A DNA stretch of 19,633 nucleotides from Bordetella parapertussis. GTDB lineage: Bacteria > Pseudomonadota > Gammaproteobacteria > Burkholderiales > Burkholderiaceae_B. The DNA lies in the NCBI GenBank assembly GCA_945895265.1, contig CAMDEF010000058.1:1-19633 (forward strand), read 5' to 3'. Within the stretch, counting starts at the first letter, position 1. Every line of letters starts with the position of its first letter. The translations under genes and the position numbers were made by a program. This document shows, piece by piece, positions 1-7,082 of the stretch. The notes beneath the pieces were generated by a model that saw only the letters and a program-made list of their open reading frames with translations, searched no databases and was not told the origin of the DNA.

Positions 1-810
1 CGTATTCTTGGCCAAAGCGTGACACCCGAGAACAAGGCCGGAGCCGGCGGCATGATTGGCACGGATTTAGTTGCCAAAGCCGCTCCTGATGGTTACACCT
101 TGCTCGCCGGGTCAAGCGGCCCGATCACAGTCGCCCCCTTGGTCCAGCCAACGCCTTACAACGTAAGCAAAGACCTGACTTTTATCGCTATGGCTGGTTT
201 GTCACCTTATGTGCTGGTGACTGCCCCTGACTTTCCGGTTAAAGATGCGGCGAGCCTAGTCGCGTTGATAAAGGCCAATCCTGGCAAGTACACCTTTGCT
301 TCATCGGGCACCGGCGCGACTGCGCACCTGATCGCTGAGGCATTTAATGCAGGAGCGGGTTTGAAGGCTGTTCATGTCCCTTACAAGGGGTCTTCTCCGG
401 CGCTAACGGATGTCATCGCGGGCCGCGTGAGCTATTGCCTTGAAACTGCAGCGGCAACCATGCCTTTCGTGCGTGATGGGCGACTGAAAGGTTTGGGCGT
501 GTCACTAGTCAAAGGCAGCGCGGTAACACCCGGTATGCCTCCGCTGGCCACAGCGGCGGGTATTCCAGGGTTTAACTTAGGTGCATGGGTGGGATTAGTT
601 GCACCCGCAGGCCTGCCTAAAGATATCGCTGATCGGTTGGCTAAAGCTGTTCAAGAGATCATGCAAGCCCCAGACACGGTTGAATTATTCAACCGTATCG
701 CTGTTGAAATCGATTTCAAACAAAGCGCTGAGTTCGCAAAATACTTACGCGATACAAGTACTTTATTTGCCGACGTGATCAAGAAAAACAACATCAAGAT
801 CGAAGGCTAA
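1..810 (+). CDS. Bug-family (TctC-like) tricarboxylate transporter substrate-binding protein, 5' truncated
   Basis: This is the 3' part of a Bug receptor gene. The frame is open from base 1, so the true start and the signal peptide lie outside the window; the GTG at 19 is internal. About 269 residues remain of the usual 320-330. The visible family features are the loop ENKAGAGGMIGTDLVAK followed by APDGYTLL, the PGKYTFASSGTG segment, and VPYKGSSPALTDVIAGRV, which is the typical second ligand-binding stretch. Bug proteins bind carboxylates in the periplasm and normally feed TctAB-type permeases, or act as sensors; neither partner is in the window. The normally arginine-containing ENRPGAGG loop reads ENKAGAGG here. 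A strong terminator follows, so the gene ends its own transcript. Family assignment is very safe; the ligand is unknown. Confidence 0.93.
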   Translation, partial: RILGQSVTPENKAGAGGMIGTDLVAKAAPDGYTLLAGSSGPITVAPLVQPTPYNVSKDLTFIAMAGLSPYVLVTAPDFPVKDAASLVALIKANPGKYTFASSGTGATAHLIAEAFNAGAGLKAVHVPYKGSSPALTDVIAGRVSYCLETAAATMPFVRDGRLKGLGVSLVKGSAVTPGMPPLATAAGIPGFNLGAWVGLVAPAGLPKDIADRLAKAVQEIMQAPDTVELFNRIAVEIDFKQSAEFAKYLRDTSTLFADVIKKNNIKIEG

Positions 811-832
811 ATCCTTGCTTGGCAGTTGAGAT

Positions 833-866
833 TGGCCTGAGGTTTTGTACCTCAGGCCATTTTTTT
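833..866 (+). terminator. Rho-independent terminator after the first Bug gene
   Basis: A perfect 11-bp stem (TGGCCTGAGGT at 833-843 pairing with ACCTCAGGCCA at 849-859), a 5-nt loop and a run of seven T at 860-866. It starts 23 nt after the stop codon, in the right orientation for the upstream gene. Confidence 0.93.
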
Positions 867-868
867 GG

Positions 869-968
869 TGCGCCCAGCAGGGGCGCAATCTTGCGAGTGC
901 AAGTTCCGCCCTAAGTTGATCACAGCGAACGAAGCGAAACGCAGGCATATTTTGCTGCGTTGCAGCAA
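869..968. other. Hairpin-rich intergenic stretch
   Basis: Between the terminator and the molybdenum-hydroxylase promoter lie three short perfect stem-loops: 869-875 with 881-887 (7 bp), CTTGC 890-894 with GCAAG 899-903 (5 bp, 4-nt loop), and TTGCTGC 952-958 with GCAGCAA 962-968 (7 bp, 3-nt loop). No convincing reading frame or T-tract follows them. They may be structured leader or spacer DNA. The rest of the 811-1114 gap holds the terminator, a direct repeat and a possible promoter, listed separately. Confidence 0.35.
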
Positions 969-984
969 TAAATCAAAAAAATAC

Positions 985-1040
985 TTCCACGCGACGGGCG
1001 TTTTTTACCTGACAAAAGCTCATGGGATTTCCACGCGACG
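985..1040. repeat. 12-bp direct repeat pair upstream of the molybdenum-hydroxylase operon
   Basis: TTCCACGCGACG occurs exactly at 985-996 and again at 1029-1040, 44 bp apart start to start, close to four helical turns. The second copy covers the place where a -35 box would sit for the TAGAAT at 1053-1058. This fits a tandem activator site, but no regulator gene is in the window, so the role is inferred. Confidence 0.5.
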
Positions 1041-1058
1041 CCGTAATACAGATAGAAT
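1029..1058 (+). promoter_or_regulatory. Candidate activator-dependent promoter of the molybdenum-hydroxylase operon
   Basis: TAGAAT at 1053-1058 is a good -10 match (one mismatch to TATAAT). Seventeen bases upstream the -35 position (1030-1035) is TCCACG, not TTGACA-like, and lies inside the second copy of the direct repeat. A poor -35 box overlapped by a repeat is typical of promoters that need an activator. Weak evidence on its own. Confidence 0.3.
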
Positions 1059-1073
1059 AGAATCACTTACCTA

Positions 1074-1118
1074 ATGTACGAACAAGGTTCAGAAAAAATG
1101 AACGGGGATGCGAGATGA
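1074..1118 (+). CDS. Possible 14-codon leader ORF coupled to the FAD-subunit gene
   Basis: ATG at 1074 opens a short frame (MYEQGSEKMNGDAR) whose TGA at 1116-1118 overlaps the ATG at 1115 of the next gene in the ATGA arrangement typical of translational coupling. An internal ATG at 1098 is in the same frame. No Shine-Dalgarno sequence precedes 1074, and with the candidate -10 at 1053 the leader would be nearly leaderless. It could be chance; the overlap is the only real support. Confidence 0.2.
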   Translation: MYEQGSEKMNGDAR

Positions 1119-1987
1119 TGGAAATGCGTTTTGAAACACCCAAAACAGCTGAGGCCGCTTCGGCGCTGATTGCTGCGACACCTGGCTTGTCAAAAATTTT
1201 CTCAGGCGGTACCGACCTGATGGTTCATATGCGGTCGGGCAATATCAAGCCTGAACTGGTGCTTGATATAAAAAGCATCGCCGAAATGAATGTCATCGCC
1301 GTTGAAAACGGTGGTTACCGTGTTGGTGCTGCGGTGTCTTGTATGCAATTGCTCGAGAACACCGCCTTCGCCACAACGTGGCCTGGCGTGATTGATGGCG
1401 CGAACCTCGTGGGTTCGATTCAGGTGCGTGGCCGCGCAACCTTAGGTGGCAACCTTTGCAACGCGTCTCCCGGTGCGGATACAGTTCCTGCGATGATCGC
1501 CGCGGGCGCCATCGCCAGCATCGTTGGCCCCAACGGCCGTCGTGACGTTCCTGTTGAACAGATTCCCGCTGGCCCTGGCAAAACTTCGCTGGCTAAAGGC
1601 GAGTTGATCGTGTCGTTCTTCTTGCCTAAGCGTGCGCCACATTCGGGTGATGCGTATTTGCGCTTCACACCCCGCACAGAGATGGATATCGCGGTGGTGG
1701 GTGTTGGCTTGAGCCTGACTCTTGATGACAAGGGCGTGTGCACGCACGCGCGCGTTAGCCTAGGTGCTGTGGCTGATCGTGCTTTGCTCGTACCTGAGGC
1801 TGCTGCTGCCCTGATCGGCACCACGGTCGACGCTGTAGCCTTAGCCAAGCTGGCTGCTGCGGCAAGCGCTGCGGCACGTCCAATTGACGACAAACGCGGA
1901 ACCAAAGTATTTCGAATCAAAGTAGCAGGTGTGCTCGCCAGACGCGCAGCAGAAAAAGCGCTCGCCAGAGCGAAGGGGAAAAACTAA
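1115..1987 (+). CDS. Xanthine-dehydrogenase-family FAD-binding (medium) subunit
   Basis: A 290-residue FAD-binding subunit of a molybdenum hydroxylase of the CoxM/CutM/XdhB type, of normal length. The two FAD signatures are visible: SGGTDLMV near residues 30-37, and VRGRATLGGNLCNASPGADT at 104-123 (the TxGGN-type loop that holds the FAD pyrophosphate). The protein passes electrons from the iron-sulphur clusters of the small subunit to FAD and then to an acceptor. It is the first gene of a four-gene operon and its TAA abuts the ATG of the next gene with no gap. The start is ATG at 1115, with a second ATG at 1118; the ribosome site is weak (GGGGA, GCGAG). The substrate of the complex cannot be told from this subunit. 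Confidence 0.93.
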   Translation: MMEMRFETPKTAEAASALIAATPGLSKIFSGGTDLMVHMRSGNIKPELVLDIKSIAEMNVIAVENGGYRVGAAVSCMQLLENTAFATTWPGVIDGANLVGSIQVRGRATLGGNLCNASPGADTVPAMIAAGAIASIVGPNGRRDVPVEQIPAGPGKTSLAKGELIVSFFLPKRAPHSGDAYLRFTPRTEMDIAVVGVGLSLTLDDKGVCTHARVSLGAVADRALLVPEAAAALIGTTVDAVALAKLAAAASAAARPIDDKRGTKVFRIKVAGVLARRAAEKALARAKGKN

Positions 1988-2464
1988 ATGTCAAAGCATC
2001 ACGTCACAACAGTTATCAATGGTGATCCGGTTGAGTTTTTGTGTCAGCCGAACGTCTCTTTGCTCGATGTCTTGCGCGATGAGTTAAATATGACCGGCAC
2101 GAAAGAAGGTTGCGGCACAGGCGATTGTGGCGCCTGTAGCGTGACCCTTGATGGCCGCTTAGTGTGCTCATGCCTGGTCTTAGGTGTCGAGGCGCAAGGC
2201 AAGTCAATTCAAACCATTGAAGGTATGGCTAACGGCGAAACCTTGCATGTGTTGCAGCGCAAGTTTCTTGAGCACGCAGCTTTGCAGTGCGGTATTTGCA
2301 CACCTGGATTTTTGATTGCTGCGCGCTCACTGCTTGAGCGTAATAACAATCCAACCGAAGAAGAAGTGCGTTTTTGGTTGGCGGGTAATCTGTGCCGTTG
2401 CACCGGCTACAACAACATCATTACCGCGGTGCTTGAAGCCGCGCGCGAAATGCGAGGAGCCTAA
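1988..2464 (+). CDS. 2Fe-2S (small) subunit of the molybdenum hydroxylase
   Basis: A 158-residue CoxS/CutS/XdhA-type subunit carrying two 2Fe-2S clusters. The N-terminal plant-ferredoxin-like cluster is bound by Cys42, Cys47, Cys50 and Cys60 (CGTGDCGAC and then LVC). The C-terminal four-helix cluster near the molybdenum site is bound by Cys101, Cys104, Cys136 and Cys138 (QCGICTPG and LCRCTG). All eight ligands are present, so the subunit should be functional. The ATG directly follows the stop of the FAD-subunit gene and AAGGGG at 1973-1978 serves as its ribosome site. The molybdopterin-subunit gene follows after 2 nt. The order medium, small, large is the usual one in this family. Confidence 0.96.
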   Translation: MSKHHVTTVINGDPVEFLCQPNVSLLDVLRDELNMTGTKEGCGTGDCGACSVTLDGRLVCSCLVLGVEAQGKSIQTIEGMANGETLHVLQRKFLEHAALQCGICTPGFLIAARSLLERNNNPTEEEVRFWLAGNLCRCTGYNNIITAVLEAAREMRGA

Positions 2465-2466
2465 TC

Positions 2467-4743
2467 ATGTTGACGAACACTAAAGATATCCAGCAGGTTA
2501 TGAAGGTTGTGGGCACGAGCCCAGTGCGCCCAGACGGTGTGCCAAAGGTGACGGGCCAAGCGCAGTACGGCGCCGACTATTCGTTGCCTGGTATGTTGTG
2601 GGCAAAAGTTTTACGCTCACCCCACGCGCATGCGCGGATTTTGTCTGTTGATACGTCTAAGGCTGCGGCCTTGCCAGGTGTAAAAGGCATCATCTTGGGT
2701 TCTGACTTTCCAGAGCACCCCTTTGATTATGTAGGCCCCGAGCGTGTTGCGCAAAACTACTGGCACATGACACGCAACATCATGGCGCGCGAAAAAGCGC
2801 TCTTCGAAGGTCATGCGATTGCTGCTGTCGCAGCGACAACTTCAGCAATCGCCGCTGAAGCGGTCAGCTTAATTGAAGTGAAGTACGAAGTCTTACCGCA
2901 TTGCATTGATGTTGAAGATGCAATGAAGCCAGACGCGCCTTTGCTCTTTGAAGACATGATCACCCGCGGTGTTGAGCCTGCACCAAGCAAGCCTTCAAAC
3001 ATTTCTAAGCGTTTAGAGTTCAGCGTCGGTGATATCGCAGCTGGCTTTGCCTCGGCTGACGAAGTCGTTGAGATGAGCTTTAAAACTGCAGCCGTGCATC
3101 AGGGCTATATCGAGCCCCATTCATGCTTGGCACGCTATGGTGCTGACGGTCAGTGCGAACTGTGGTCAGCGAGCCAAGGTCACTTTGTGGTGCGTGCCTA
3201 CACTGCAAAACTGGTCGGCATGGAAATCGGTAACCTGTTGGTGCATCCAGCAGAAATCGGTGGCGGCTTTGGTGGTAAGACGGTTGTTTACGTTGAGCCA
3301 ATGGCGGTTTTGCTGTCACGCAAAACAGGCCTGCCAGTCAAGATCATGATGGGCCGCGAAGACGTATTTAAGTCAACTGGTCCAACCTCTGGTTCATCGA
3401 TGACGGTCAAGATTGGTGTCAAGAAAGATGGCACGATCGTAGCGGCTGAAGGTTTGTTCAAGTTTCAAGCGGGCGCCTTCCCAGGTTCGCCTGTGATGAA
3501 TGCCACCATGTGTGCGTTTGCACCCTACATCATCCCTAACGTTAAGTCAGTTGGTTTTGATGTGGTCAGTAATCGTCCAAAATCGGCGGCCTACCGCGCA
3601 CCAGGCTCACCAATTTCTGCTTTTGCGGTTGAAAGCGTATTGGATATTTTGGCCAAAAAGATTGGCATGGATCCACTCAAGCTGCGTTTGAAAAACGCAG
3701 TGAAGGCTGGTTCGCCAACAGCTTGGGGTCCTAAGCATTCGCATGATGGCTATGCCGAAACGATTCAGGCCTTGCTTGACCATCCTCAGTACAACAAACC
3801 TTTGGGCAAAAACCAAGGGCGCGGCGTGGCTTCAGGTTTCTGGTTCAACGGCGGCGGCGAATCAACTGCCTCTGTGCATATCAACGAAGACGGTACTGTC
3901 GTGATCGCAACGGGCAGTATGGACGTCGGTGGCTCACGTGCTTCGATGGCCTTGATGGCCGCCGAGACCTTGGGCGTGCCTTATGAGTCTGTGCGCTCAA
4001 CGGTTGCTGACACTGCATCGATTGGCTACAACCATGTGACCGGCGGTTCGCGTGTCACGTATGCAACAGGTATTGCGGTCGTTGAGGCCTGCAATAAAGT
4101 GATCGAAGACTTGCGTCTGCGTGCATCGTTGATGTGGGATACCGACATCAAAAACGTCGTGTGGTCGGATGGCTATGCCAAGCCTGTTGATCCGAGCGTT
4201 GGTAATTTTGAACCCTTGTCCTTGAAAGCGATTGCAGGCAAGCGTGCGGTTACCGGTGGCCCAATTGGTTTTGAAGCTTCAACCAACGCTGGTGGCCAGG
4301 CTCCAGGTTTTTCGACACAGTTTGTAGATGTTGAGGTTGACCCCGAAACAGGTCATGTCAAGATTCTGCAGTTTGTGGCGGCACAAGACGTCGGTCGTGC
4401 AATTCACCGCGACTATTGCGCAGGTCAGATTGTTGGTGGTGTTGTGCAGGGCATCGGTTGGGCCTTGAACGAAGAATACATCTACGACAGTAAAGGTCGT
4501 CTTTCAAACGCCGGCTTCTTAGACTACCGTATCCCGGTTGCCTCAGACTTGCCAATGATCGAAGCTGTCTTGGTTGAAGTGCCTAATCCAAGTCATCCCT
4601 TCGGTGTGAAAGGCGTGGGCGAAGCCAACATCGTTCCTCCGATGGCAGCGATCGCAAACGCGATTGAGAACGCCATTGGTCGACGCATGACTGAACTGCC
4701 GATGTCGCCTCCAAGAGTGTTGGCCGCGATTGATGCAGGCTGA
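2467..4743 (+). CDS. Xanthine-dehydrogenase-family molybdopterin-binding (large) subunit
   Basis: The 758-residue catalytic subunit binds the molybdopterin cofactor and hydroxylates its substrate with water-derived oxygen. Family marks in order: SPHAHARI at 51-58, EIGGGFGGK at 263-271 (a Mo-proximal loop), AYRAPGSP at 375-382 with the active-site arginine, MDVGGSRASM at 485-494, the QDVGRAIH...GQIVGGVVQGIGWAL stretch at 640-667, and GVGEANIVPP at 716-725, where Glu719 is the conserved catalytic glutamate. It lacks the AYXCSFR loop of form I CO dehydrogenase, so it is not a CODH; the loop groups it with the many uncharacterised aldehyde or aromatic hydroxylases. A strong ribosome site, GAGGAG at 2454-2459, stands 7 nt before the ATG. 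No cofactor-sulphuration gene of the XdhC type is in the window. Confidence 0.94.
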   Translation: MLTNTKDIQQVMKVVGTSPVRPDGVPKVTGQAQYGADYSLPGMLWAKVLRSPHAHARILSVDTSKAAALPGVKGIILGSDFPEHPFDYVGPERVAQNYWHMTRNIMAREKALFEGHAIAAVAATTSAIAAEAVSLIEVKYEVLPHCIDVEDAMKPDAPLLFEDMITRGVEPAPSKPSNISKRLEFSVGDIAAGFASADEVVEMSFKTAAVHQGYIEPHSCLARYGADGQCELWSASQGHFVVRAYTAKLVGMEIGNLLVHPAEIGGGFGGKTVVYVEPMAVLLSRKTGLPVKIMMGREDVFKSTGPTSGSSMTVKIGVKKDGTIVAAEGLFKFQAGAFPGSPVMNATMCAFAPYIIPNVKSVGFDVVSNRPKSAAYRAPGSPISAFAVESVLDILAKKIGMDPLKLRLKNAVKAGSPTAWGPKHSHDGYAETIQALLDHPQYNKPLGKNQGRGVASGFWFNGGGESTASVHINEDGTVVIATGSMDVGGSRASMALMAAETLGVPYESVRSTVADTASIGYNHVTGGSRVTYATGIAVVEACNKVIEDLRLRASLMWDTDIKNVVWSDGYAKPVDPSVGNFEPLSLKAIAGKRAVTGGPIGFEASTNAGGQAPGFSTQFVDVEVDPETGHVKILQFVAAQDVGRAIHRDYCAGQIVGGVVQGIGWALNEEYIYDSKGRLSNAGFLDYRIPVASDLPMIEAVLVEVPNPSHPFGVKGVGEANIVPPMAAIANAIENAIGRRMTELPMSPPRVLAAIDAG

Positions 4744-5014
4744 AGCTACTGTGATTCCTGTTAAAGCCGTTAAGGTGACGTTCACCGCCGGCTTTAGCAG
4801 GCGTTACACCGACAGCATCAGGGAGTTTGAAGTCCAAGCAAAAAACATTCGTGGCGTCATACGCGCCATGAATGAATTGTTTCCTGGCTTGGGCGAGACG
4901 CTCGAAGAAGAAACCTCAATTGCAATTGATGGTGTGATCCATGAAGTCGATTACACGCAACCCGTCAAACCTGGCTCAGAGGTATTTTTCATACCAAGAA
5001 TAGAAGGCGGTTAG
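4733..5014 (+). CDS. MoaD/ThiS-family ubiquitin-like sulphur-carrier protein
   Basis: A roughly 93-residue beta-grasp protein ending in RIEGG. The C-terminal Gly-Gly is what an E1-like MoeB/ThiF enzyme adenylates and turns into a thiocarboxylate in MoaD, ThiS and related carriers. Other family-like segments are FPGLGETLEEE near the middle, AIDGVIH, and VKPGSEVFFIP before the tail. The likely start is ATG at 4733, overlapping the large-subunit stop by 11 nt; a TTG at 4730 and a GTG at 4751 are in-frame alternatives, and no strong ribosome site decides between them. The overlap implies translational coupling. The role may be sulphur donation for the cofactor of this enzyme or a general molybdopterin-synthase small subunit. 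MoaE and MoeB partners are not seen here. Confidence 0.85.
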   Translation: MQAEATVIPVKAVKVTFTAGFSRRYTDSIREFEVQAKNIRGVIRAMNELFPGLGETLEEETSIAIDGVIHEVDYTQPVKPGSEVFFIPRIEGG

Positions 5015-5053
5015 TGAAAGACACCGCACACATAGTTTGTGCGGTGTCTTTCA
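5015..5053. terminator. Long perfect hairpin directly after the operon stop codon
   Basis: A 16-bp perfect stem (5015-5030 pairing with 5038-5053, loop of 7) begins at the base after the TAG of the MoaD-like gene. It has no T-tract on either strand, so it may protect the 3' end of the mRNA or help termination in both directions rather than act as a classical terminator. Confidence 0.55.
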
Positions 5054-5059
5054 AACAGG

Positions 5060-5102
5060 TCACGCTTCAAACAGCACAGGCTGTGAAAAGCGTGATTTTT
5101 TT
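5060..5102 (+). terminator. Rho-independent terminator of the molybdenum-hydroxylase operon
   Basis: Outer stem TCACGCTT 5060-5067 with AAGCGTGA 5088-5095, a small internal loop, inner stem ACAGC 5071-5075 with GCTGT 5080-5084, then seven T at 5096-5102. Orientation and place fit the plus-strand operon; the convergent gene stops at 5127. Confidence 0.85.
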
Positions 5103-5126
5103 ATACTGATTGATTTGACAGAATTT

Positions 5127-6029
5127 TTAAAGAGACCGTCTCGCTTCATCCAGATAGCTATGGTTGATATAAGACTTGGCTTGTGTGCCAGCGCGCTTCG
5201 GGATGGCTCTTAACAAAGCACTGATGTCGATTAAGGTCTGAATCGATTCTGGATTGGCCTGAGCATCACGCGGAAAAATCTCGGCTGTCGTGTATTCATC
5301 CCAAGCGCGATCGGCGTACTCAGCGGTGATGCCGGTTTCGAGCATGGCGATCGTTCGGCAACCTTCTTTGTTTGCGTAAAACCATTCGTGTGCGCGAATA
5401 AAGGCACGCATGAAGCGGATGACGGTGTCATGGTTCGCACGGGCCCAACGACCATCGATGTTCAGTGAAGTGAATTGAAACCAAGGAAACTCATCGCGCG
5501 GCTCGAACAACGAATTAAACCCTTGGTCAAGTGCGATGTAGTTTAAGGGCGCACCTTGTAAGCCCGCATCGATCTCACCGCTTTGAAGCTTCTCCCAACG
5601 GGCCAGAATAGGGCCACAGGCCACAATCTTATAATCTTGCGGGTAGTGCAAGCCATGCGCGGCCATCAATTTCATGACAAGTGAAGAGCTACCCGCGTCA
5701 ATCGATGAGACTCCGATTGTTCGCCCCTTTAGATCCGCAAACGATTTGACGTCTTTACCAGAGATCATTGAAAAGGGTAGGCGATTGACATTGCCACCAA
5801 TAATTTCAAGATGACCACCACCTTCGCTATCTAAGATGATGTGCTCGGTCACGCCCAACGCAATATCCATCCGCCCATCTTGAAGGCGTCGCCACACTTC
5901 ATCGATCGGCTCATGTAGGTCAATCGTGACGTCAAGCCCTTCGTCTGTGAACATCCCCTGATGGGCGGCGATCCAAAAGGGCATGTTGAAATAGTTTCTA
6001 GAGATAGCGCCGGCAACGATTTTTTTCAT
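5127..6029 (-). CDS. NMT1/THI5/SsuA-like periplasmic-binding-protein-fold protein without a signal peptide
   Basis: A 300-residue protein with the type II periplasmic binding fold of NMT1/SsuA-like solute receptors: MPFWIAAHQGMFTDEGLDV near the N-terminus, WRRLQDGRMDIALGVTEH, then DLKGRTIGVSSIDAGSSSL and LQSGEIDAGLQGAPLNYIA. The protein begins MKKIVAGAISRNYF, already at the first beta strand of the fold, and an in-frame TAA lies two codons upstream, so no export signal can be added. No ABC ATPase or permease gene is nearby. It is the last gene of the tcuA-like and Bug operon, 37 nt after the Bug gene. It might be a cytoplasmic enzyme or ligand sensor using this fold (as 4,5-dihydroxyphthalate decarboxylase does) rather than a transporter receptor. 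Fold family is confident; function is open. Confidence 0.85.
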   Translation of the reverse strand: MKKIVAGAISRNYFNMPFWIAAHQGMFTDEGLDVTIDLHEPIDEVWRRLQDGRMDIALGVTEHIILDSEGGGHLEIIGGNVNRLPFSMISGKDVKSFADLKGRTIGVSSIDAGSSSLVMKLMAAHGLHYPQDYKIVACGPILARWEKLQSGEIDAGLQGAPLNYIALDQGFNSLFEPRDEFPWFQFTSLNIDGRWARANHDTVIRFMRAFIRAHEWFYANKEGCRTIAMLETGITAEYADRAWDEYTTAEIFPRDAQANPESIQTLIDISALLRAIPKRAGTQAKSYINHSYLDEARRSL

Positions 6030-6066
6030 GTTTTAGCTTATGCAGTAAGTGGTATTTTTAAATATG

Positions 6067-7044
6067 TTAGTTCTGACTGACACCACCGATTTTTTTTATG
6101 AAGCTATCCCACTTCGCGACATCGTCTTTTATATATTTGTCATACTCGGCGGGCGTGTTGACCACCATGTAGCCACCTTGCTTAACGATGTTTTCCTTAA
6201 AAGCCGAGTTTTCAGAAGCCGTTTTGATGAGCTGATAAAGACGCGTGACAATCGCCCGAGACGTGCCAGCAGGCGCAATCAAACCAAACATCGTGCCAAA
6301 CTCCATTCCTTCAAAGCCTTTTTCTTTAAAGGTTGGAATATTAGGTAACGCCGCTAAACGCTCTAGGCTTGCGACAGCTAAACCACGGAGACGGCCCGAG
6401 TTCAGCATGGCCTGCGCAGAGATATAGGTCGTAAAGGTCATCTGTACTTGGCCTGAAACGATATCTGTAATGGCTGGCGCAGCGCCCGCATAGGGGATGT
6501 GTGTCATTTTTATATTGGTAAGGATTTGAAACATTTCACCTGCAAGGTGGGGTGCTCCGCCCGCACCGCTGCTTGAAAAATTGAGTTTGCCCGGATTGCT
6601 TTTGCCATACTGAATCAATGATTGAAGTGAGTCACCACCAAAGTCTGGCCGAGTGATCAGAATCATTGGTGCATAGGCAACATTTGTCACCGCAACAAAA
6701 TCCTTGATCGGGTCGAAAGGGACCTTTGGATAAACCGCAGGGTTGAGTGTCAGATTTGTGCTGGCAAATAAAAGCGTGTAACCATCAGGGTTTGCTTTTG
6801 CTACGATTTCCATGCCGATATTGCCACTGGCGCCTGGGCGATTTTCAACGATTACCGGCTGATTGGTTGCTTTCGAAAGCGTATCCGCGACGGTCCTAGC
6901 CAAAATATCAACGCTTCCTCCGGCTGCAAAAGGTGCTATCAGGCGAATCGGTTTATTGGGGTAATCCGCGGTTTGAGCGAGGACACCGAAGGGAATGATT
7001 AAACTTAGCAGTAAGGTACCAACAGTCTTTGTGATCGGATACAT
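6067..7044 (-). CDS. Bug-family tricarboxylate transporter substrate-binding protein
   Basis: A full-length 325-residue Bug receptor. Residues 1-23 form a Sec signal peptide (lysine near the start, a TLLLSLIIPF core, cleavage site VLA before Gln24). The mature part has YPNKPIRLIAPFAAGGSVDILAR, VIVENRPGASGNIG, the DGYTLL loop and PYAGAAPAITDIVSGQV, all standard for TctC-like proteins that bind small carboxylates in the periplasm. GAGAG stands about 7 nt before the ATG. It lies 38 nt after the tcuA-like gene and 37 nt before the NMT1-like gene, so the three are probably one operon and the ligand may be the substrate of the flavoprotein. No TctA or TctB membrane genes are in the window. Confidence 0.95.
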   Translation of the reverse strand: MYPITKTVGTLLLSLIIPFGVLAQTADYPNKPIRLIAPFAAGGSVDILARTVADTLSKATNQPVIVENRPGASGNIGMEIVAKANPDGYTLLFASTNLTLNPAVYPKVPFDPIKDFVAVTNVAYAPMILITRPDFGGDSLQSLIQYGKSNPGKLNFSSSGAGGAPHLAGEMFQILTNIKMTHIPYAGAAPAITDIVSGQVQMTFTTYISAQAMLNSGRLRGLAVASLERLAALPNIPTFKEKGFEGMEFGTMFGLIAPAGTSRAIVTRLYQLIKTASENSAFKENIVKQGGYMVVNTPAEYDKYIKDDVAKWDSFIKKIGGVSQN

Positions 7045-7082
7045 GAATAGTCTCTCTTTTTATTTGAATTAACCTACATGAA

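Noticed and set aside
1420..1920. Long minus-strand frames inside the FAD-subunit gene
   Set aside because: They are antisense shadows of a well-supported gene with no recognisable domain.
1115..4743. Carbon monoxide dehydrogenase coxMSL operon
   Set aside because: Gene order and subunit families fit, but the large subunit lacks the AYXCSFR active-site loop of form I CODH and no cox accessory genes follow.
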